64,000 nucleotides of DNA, taken from Cinnamomum chago (Eukaryota > Streptophyta > Magnoliopsida > Laurales > Lauraceae). The position numbers and the translations under genes are program-made. Below, one piece after another: positions 58,000 to 64,000 of the stretch. Below the pieces are notes generated by a model. That model worked only from the letters and a program-made list of their open reading frames with translations. It was not told the origin of the DNA and did not search any database. Numbering within the stretch: the stretch's first letter is position 1; every line of letters starts with the position of its first letter. Where the stretch lies: contig CP142452.1 of assembly GCA_038049695.1 (NCBI GenBank), positions 73,103,501-73,167,500 on the forward strand, given 5' to 3'.

Positions 58000-60900
58000 A
58001 CAAAATATGAAAAAACCTTTGGAGAAATTAAGGAGCAATGGCTTAATCCTCTTGCAAACCTCCTCTAACACTGGAGACCGTCACACAAAAAAAAAGGGGG
58101 AATACAACCTACTTTAAGAGATGCGAACGGAGGGAAAAATGGAGAAAAATTGAGTTGATATTGACTTTTTAGTTTGTGTGACATTGCACATATTTGCGAT
58201 ATCGCACGAAAGAGGTAGAATTAGAAAAAAAAAAAAAAAAATTTGGGGCTCCGTGTACAATACCCACATTTTGGATATATTTTTTGTCAATGCCACCATG
58301 AGGAATACAGATGATTATATATCCTGTACGGTCAAATCCCCTGAGAGAATCTTGTAATTGAGCAGTTAACAATATACCTGCTTCTTTTCTTTTCCTTTTT
58401 CCCTTTTTTTTTTTTTTTGAGTTGTCAAAATCCGGATCTCCTTTTTTAACTGTTTCAGTTAATCAATTTCCACACGCCATTTAGCAAACTTACCACATCA
58501 GCAAATGTGCCCTTACTATGGAGAGATTAATCATAGGTAAATCCGTTTTTTTCTAAATTGGGGCTCATTTCATTAAATTATATCAGTCATAATGACATTC
58601 AAAACTTATACATATATTTAATGGGTTATAAATGATCCAAACCATATATACATGACCCACCGTTATTAGGCTTCGTATGCTTGGGAGAGTTATTCAAAGA
58701 GAGGCCATTGCGACGGATTAAAATAATGCTATTTTTCTAAATAATGATGTCCTCGTCTGTATTTAATGGATGGAAAGGCAAAGTTATCATATTTATAAAA
58801 ATTCAATATAAATCTCATGGTGATTTTTCATTTTTATAAGAACTACAAAGATGGGAGACATGGGAGGTATTAAAATAGAGAAAAGAAAAAAAGAGTCGGA
58901 ATAAACGGTTAAACAGATAAACATAATTAGTCTTAAGACACCTTTACAGTCTCAAAATACTAACTCTGGGACCTCTGGATAAATGGAATAGTTGAGGTCC
59001 CATTAACATCCTTACTTTTGTTGAGTTTCAATATAAATCTTATGGTGATTTTCCATTTTTATAAGAACTATAAAGAATGGAGACATGAGAGGTGTTAAAA
59101 AAAAAAAAAAAAAACTGTATAAATGGATAGTGGAGGTCCATTGACGTCCTTACTTGGGATGAAATTCAACAATCTAAGGGGCTTCAACCCAGGCCAAGAC
59201 CCACAGGTTGGATGGTTTGAAATCAAGGTTTTTGCATGGCGATGCATTTCATATATATAAATTTAGTACCAAGGGAGGAATGAGGAATGAGAAATGAGAC
59301 ATAATAGTGTCCTACATCCTTTACCTTGTTGTGGGGATGCAGCCGATGAGGACACCACATCAGAAATGGCAGTGGATATGATTGATATGATAGGGTGATC
59401 ACAAGATCTTATCAGGATTGATGACACCCACAAGACATAGGAAAGAGGAACTGTAATGCATGATCTCCATGTCTGCAGATCCTCATATGTGCCCACATCT
59501 TCATTTTTATTTTAATTAAAAAAAAAAAAAGCGTGTCTTGGGCATGGTGGGCAGTGATGCCTGGCCCATCTGTTTTATCAATTTATGTTTTTGACCTTGT
59601 ATTTTCTTAGAAAATTAGAAAAATGCCTTTTGATGGATTGATGCTTTTTTTAAATATCAATTAAAGAAAATAGTGATGATGGAATATTTTAACGGATAGT
59701 AAATATGTGGGTCCTGCAAATTTCACCGAGATGCTTCAAAATTTGACTGTAAAGGTTATTCGACTAGGTCCCACCCAACAGAATCAACTGTTGTGATAGA
59801 CACCCAAAGTTGGTGCTCGTGAATCATGATTTTCAGGGACGCACCATTTGGTCCTTTTTCCATGGTGCGACCCGACGCCCATGTCCAAATCTTTAGATCC
59901 TTCAACTTAAAAAGGAGTGGAATTATAGAGTGCATGGGGCTAACCAACCTACTGACAATCCGAGCAGCTTAATAAAAAATGCTCTGAACAGTTATTATAA
60001 TAAATTGACAGTTCATTAAAAAAAAGTGATTAATGAATATGTACAAAATTATGTTAATCTTGTTTTTGCCCAAACAACATTTACCGTGAATCATTAAGAC
60101 TTTCAATAAGTGGGCTCTAATATGGAGTTTCACTCATTCACCTCGCGATTTCTCTGGAGAAAAACCAGTCCTTAGCTCATGCACTTAATAGCTCAAACAT
60201 GGCTGAGCTAGTGAGCCCCTACCAATGATTCATCTGAGTGGAAGCAAACATGGAATTCCCCGCCCCATCCCAATCCCAATCCCAATCCCAATCCCGATAG
60301 TCATTGTTCATGTACTCGAGCATTCTTCTACATAGACTCGACCGTTGGATAAGTGGTGCACTCAATTTGAAAGCTAACAACTTATCGGCCATTGATCAAG
60401 AGATTGGGAGATTCCCTTACCATAGAGACGGTGGCCCTCTCTAGGGACTAGGCTTAGCCACAAATGATTCGTACTCAACGAGCCTAGCTAGCTTAGTTAT
60501 GGCAAAATATTGCTCGACTCTGTAGTCAGTACTGAACGTCTGCATCCAGACAGTAAAGAAGGGGGCCCCATCAATGAACTGGGTAATTGCCATCCCCCTC
60601 ACAAAGCAATATAATGCAAGAGCGTGTGCTTCTGCCCTTCATTATTTCTACTTTCAAGTACTATTCGTTTACTAATAGTATAAGATATTATTGGGCCAAC
60701 ACATAATAAAACTAATGGAAATGGTCCACATTGAGTCACACTACGAGACGTACGTAGTACAGTGTCAACTCCTCAAAAACATTGGTGTCTCTGTTTTATT
60801 ATTAATTAGGATATACGTGTGATTTAGTAGTACTAAGAGATCCAGGTGAGTGTTTTATTAAAAATATATGAGAACACAAACACGATTCTCAACTCCAGAT

Positions 60901-61974
60901 CTTGGATTCTTCTGCTCTACCACACTCAGCTGTCATCATTAATAAATGGACGGCCAAAGTTGCTGTGATCTGAAGCCAATATTACTCCTCTCTCTCTCTC
61001 TCTCTCTCTCTCTGGGGTGAAGGCTATGACTTTGTTTTCATGCAACTTGCAGAATCAGATGAGGACGATGAGTAGTCAAAAGCCCAAGGGGAAAGGCACA
61101 AGGAAGGTGTGTTACTACAAGTGCATTGTAATTGTAACCTTACTCAGTGTGGACGGTGATAAATTTCTTGATCACAACTATTTATTTAAGCATGAGGCCA
61201 AGCAATATTTTGAAGAAGTGGCCTTAGAAAGTGCACATACTTCAGACATCGATACAAATCAACGACATGATACTCTCTATTAACAAATATATCTGCACCA
61301 AAATGGAAAGATCACCTAATGGGTCAGATTTTTTTTAGATCCATTGCTGCGCCTAAGATTTTTGTTTCATGGGGGCGGACAATGGCCATAATGTTACTTT
61401 CTTCGTTTTTTTTTTTTCATGAGACGGGATGTTAATTTCTGAAAAGGGTATTGGAATTAAATTTAGTCAGAAAGTAGGAAATTGGTAATGTCTAACCATG
61501 CCACCCCAAGTCCAACAGGGGGACTGCCCCCAGTATTCATTACCTAGGTACAACCGTGATTGGCCGTACTAAATATAGTTGGCTTTCTATACTGGTGAAT
61601 AATGGGTTTTAATAGATTTTTTTTTGTTAAAAAAGTTTTAATAGATGTTGGTAATCGTTTCATCTAAAGAGTATTATAACAATGCGTGGTTGAACTATTA
61701 TTTGGATAGCTGGGAATATTTATTAAGCCTTATATTTTGTTGACGATTAGATTTCGGAATACTGTTTCATCTAATAGATTTTTTGAAATATTACAAAATA
61801 AATATATAATAACCTTTGAAAATAATCTTTTAGATTTTTCAATTTGATCACCATTGCTAATTTGGTTATTTCGTATTTTTATTGCAATATTTGTCATCCA
61901 TAGAGATATTTTGAAAATACTATACCCCTATCAAGTGATTAGCTCACACACTCCTTATCTCACTACCCAACATT
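58000..61974. other. Intergenic stretch, no gene seen
   Basis: A diverged direct duplication of about 225 bp is present (CAATATAAATCTCATGGTGA at 58804 and CAATATAAATCTTATGGTGA at 59029). There is a short minisatellite of CAATCC units (about 60262-60295) and a (TC)n run at 60985-61013. An 88-codon frame at 61017-61283 follows the TC run but has no domain, conserved context or visible splice partner. Confidence 0.45.
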
Positions 61975-64000
61975 ACATATCATATATCCTTCCTTACACA
62001 TTAGATAACAACTAAAGCATTCAACAAAGCTTACATACCATGTTTCTTCGAATTGTACTTTCCATTATCTATATATAGTTAAATAAATGCATTTCTGTTA
62101 GACATCACCAAACACTTAAAAACCAAATGCTCTTTTCCTGCTTTTCTTAATTTGTGTGCGTTTTGTTGCCTGAAAGCATACGAAATCATGATGTCTGGTA
62201 TTAGAGCATTTCCAAGTGTTACAATAGACATGATGACCAAAAGAAGTGGGGTTTATCCACGATTAATAAAATGGTTTTAGGTAGCCAACTCTCTATTTGA
62301 AATGTTCCTGCTCAGGCCAACTTGGTTCCATTCTCTTTATGGACTAGGGTCATTCAGAAATTCCATCCCATCATATTTTTCTAAACCTTGATTCAACAGC
62401 ATTATCGCCTCTAAATATAGGTTTCTTTTAGACTCATTCCAACCGTGAATGAGATTCAATGAGCATAAAATTAAATATATTGCTGGATTATGAGGAGATG
62501 AGAGTATGAAAGGAACTATACTGATCAAAGGTAGGCCCAAGTGGACACCATCAAGGAAAACAACAAACTTGAAATTAGCCTGAAATTAAGTCCTACCATT
62601 ATTTTTCTGATAATGATATCTACAATTAGAGTATCTGTTCCTCGTACCTCGTCATCAAATGGCGGGCCCAGCTGCAAGAGTAGATGCCTCAAATTCATCC
62701 AGTAATCATTGGATCTAATTTGCTTCTCCCTGATTAGATATCACTTACTTTAAAAACTAAAGGCATGCTAACGTATGCATAGCATCCTCCACTTACTTTG
62801 TTAAAGAACCATTCTATTATCCTCTTAACCATAAAAAGCTTGTGACTCTGTCTGCTGCTTGAAAAAGTAGTTATATAATAATTAACTCATATTAATCTCC
62901 ATTGACACATTGCTCGTTGCTTTAAGTTTAGTGAAAGCAGAAAGAAGTCATTGCTTCCATGATCTCATACCACTAAGATCATAATAAGATTGTGCACCAT
63001 TGGAGCACCAAAGTGGTTCTACTCCACTGAATAGGGCGCACATAGGGGTGAACCAAAACTATCCAAAAGCTATGTCCAGTCATGAAAGATAGGTATTAAG
63101 TATAAAACATAAGACATCAAGTCATTTGAGTCCATGATTCTAAATAGATGAAATAAAGCTTCAACAATAATGACTATGAGGATAGTCATTTTATAAGATT
63201 CTACTGTTAGTAGACTAGACCTTGAGTTATTATCCTCCTAGTTGCACATACAAATTTGTAAAGGGCCATCACCCCTACAAACCCTTTGATTAGTGCCTTG
63301 TTGGCATAGGATCTAGACCCTTTGACTTGTGGATCCCTCCTTCCCTTGCTTAGATATAAGCTCCATCTCAAAAATTAGAATGTATAACCACAGGACAAAA
63401 ATGGGGTTTACATCTATGACTATGACAAATGGTTGGATTAATTGGACCAATGGGGTTTACATCTATGAGTATGACAAATGTTTGGATTAATTGAACCGTT
63501 TGAATTAGATTAGCACCAGCTCCACACCCAGGTCTATTCATGCATGTGGGTTTTTTACTTTCTATGCCTGAAACATGGACTAGCTTGAGAAGGGCTTCTA
63601 GGCATTCCCCATCCATGTTGTAGGGGGGCATCTATTTGTGTGTGTTCTTATTATATTACAAGTGGAAAAGGCATCGAGACATGTGTAGAATTTACCTTGT
63701 GTTTTTAACAGTGGGTGGCCCACCATGATCCATCTTGGATTTGATACCTTGTCTGCCCTTTTTTCCCACGTGGTGTACTTGGAGCTTCTTGTTTTACGTT
63801 CACTGACTCGAGACAAAAAGCAGAGGGCTCGGCTCAGAGGTTCACCAGGTCGAGTCGATTTGTAAACGACCGATTCTTTGACGAGTCATGTTCTTGTTTT
63901 AAAATTATTTTGACCCCCTGATCAAGTATAAATGACTAATTTCCTCATCATTACTTCCAAAAGGGTCAACTCCCATTTCCAAGTGCAGATAATTTTGATG
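61975..64000. repeat. Segmental duplication block A, right copy
   Basis: Collinear with 325-2640 in the same orientation and continuing to the window edge. Sequence left of 61975 (TCACTACCCAACATT) has no counterpart in the left copy because an LTR occupies that side there, so this copy shows the empty target site. No coding region is recognised. Confidence 0.85.

Noticed and set aside
61017-61283. 88-codon frame after a TC run
   Set aside because: No recognisable domain, no splice partner and no conserved neighbour; could be real, but nothing in the sequence supports it.

Overview
This is nuclear DNA from a flowering plant with a large, transposon-rich genome. The evidence is a spliced plant transcription-factor gene, a spliced plant patatin-type gene, plant LTR retrotransposons, LINEs, CACTA and hAT-type elements, long introns and many simple repeats. 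The species cannot be fixed from the sequence alone; intron size and repeat load would fit a magnoliid or another large-genome non-model angiosperm.

Two host genes are supported, both on the + strand. (1) A bHLH regulator of the TT8/bHLH42 class (flavonoid MYB-bHLH-WD40 complex) spans 16053-37766. Nine exons with GT-AG borders give one open frame of 708 residues. Intron 2 alone is about 14.9 kb and is filled with nested transposons. (2) A patatin-related phospholipase A of the pPLAIII type spans 52484-55067 in two exons (407 residues) and carries the GxGxG variant of the nucleophile motif.

Layout. 1-324: end of a minus-strand LTR. 325-8230: a duplicated non-coding block, cut by a MITE that is itself cut by a 3.1 kb putative solo LTR. 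8341-9660: a SINE-like and a LINE insertion. 10.9-15.2 kb: tandem-repeat fields with two MITEs. 16.05-37.77 kb: the TT8 gene. Inside intron 2 lie a Ty1-copia element (19134-21889, target duplication ATACA) and a decayed Ty3-gypsy element. The gypsy element is split by a solo LTR (24869-30123, target duplication GAAAT), which is split in turn by a CACTA element (27626-30111, target duplication CGG). 39.8-41.3 kb: minus-strand truncated LINE. 42.1-50.5 kb: second copy of part of the left block, carrying a 5.6 kb minus-strand Ty1-copia element (43012-48643). 50.5-56.1 kb: the patatin gene and three related small elements. 57.2-58.0 kb: a tandem array of about 210 bp units. 61975-64000: a second copy of the block at 325-2640.

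The two genes show no sign of acting in one pathway. TT8-type proteins act in the nucleus on anthocyanin and proanthocyanidin genes; pPLAIII proteins act on membrane lipids. The most notable content is architectural: an apparently intact regulatory gene with a giant intron holding a datable stack of insertions, and a CACTA element with dense palindromic and subterminal motifs.
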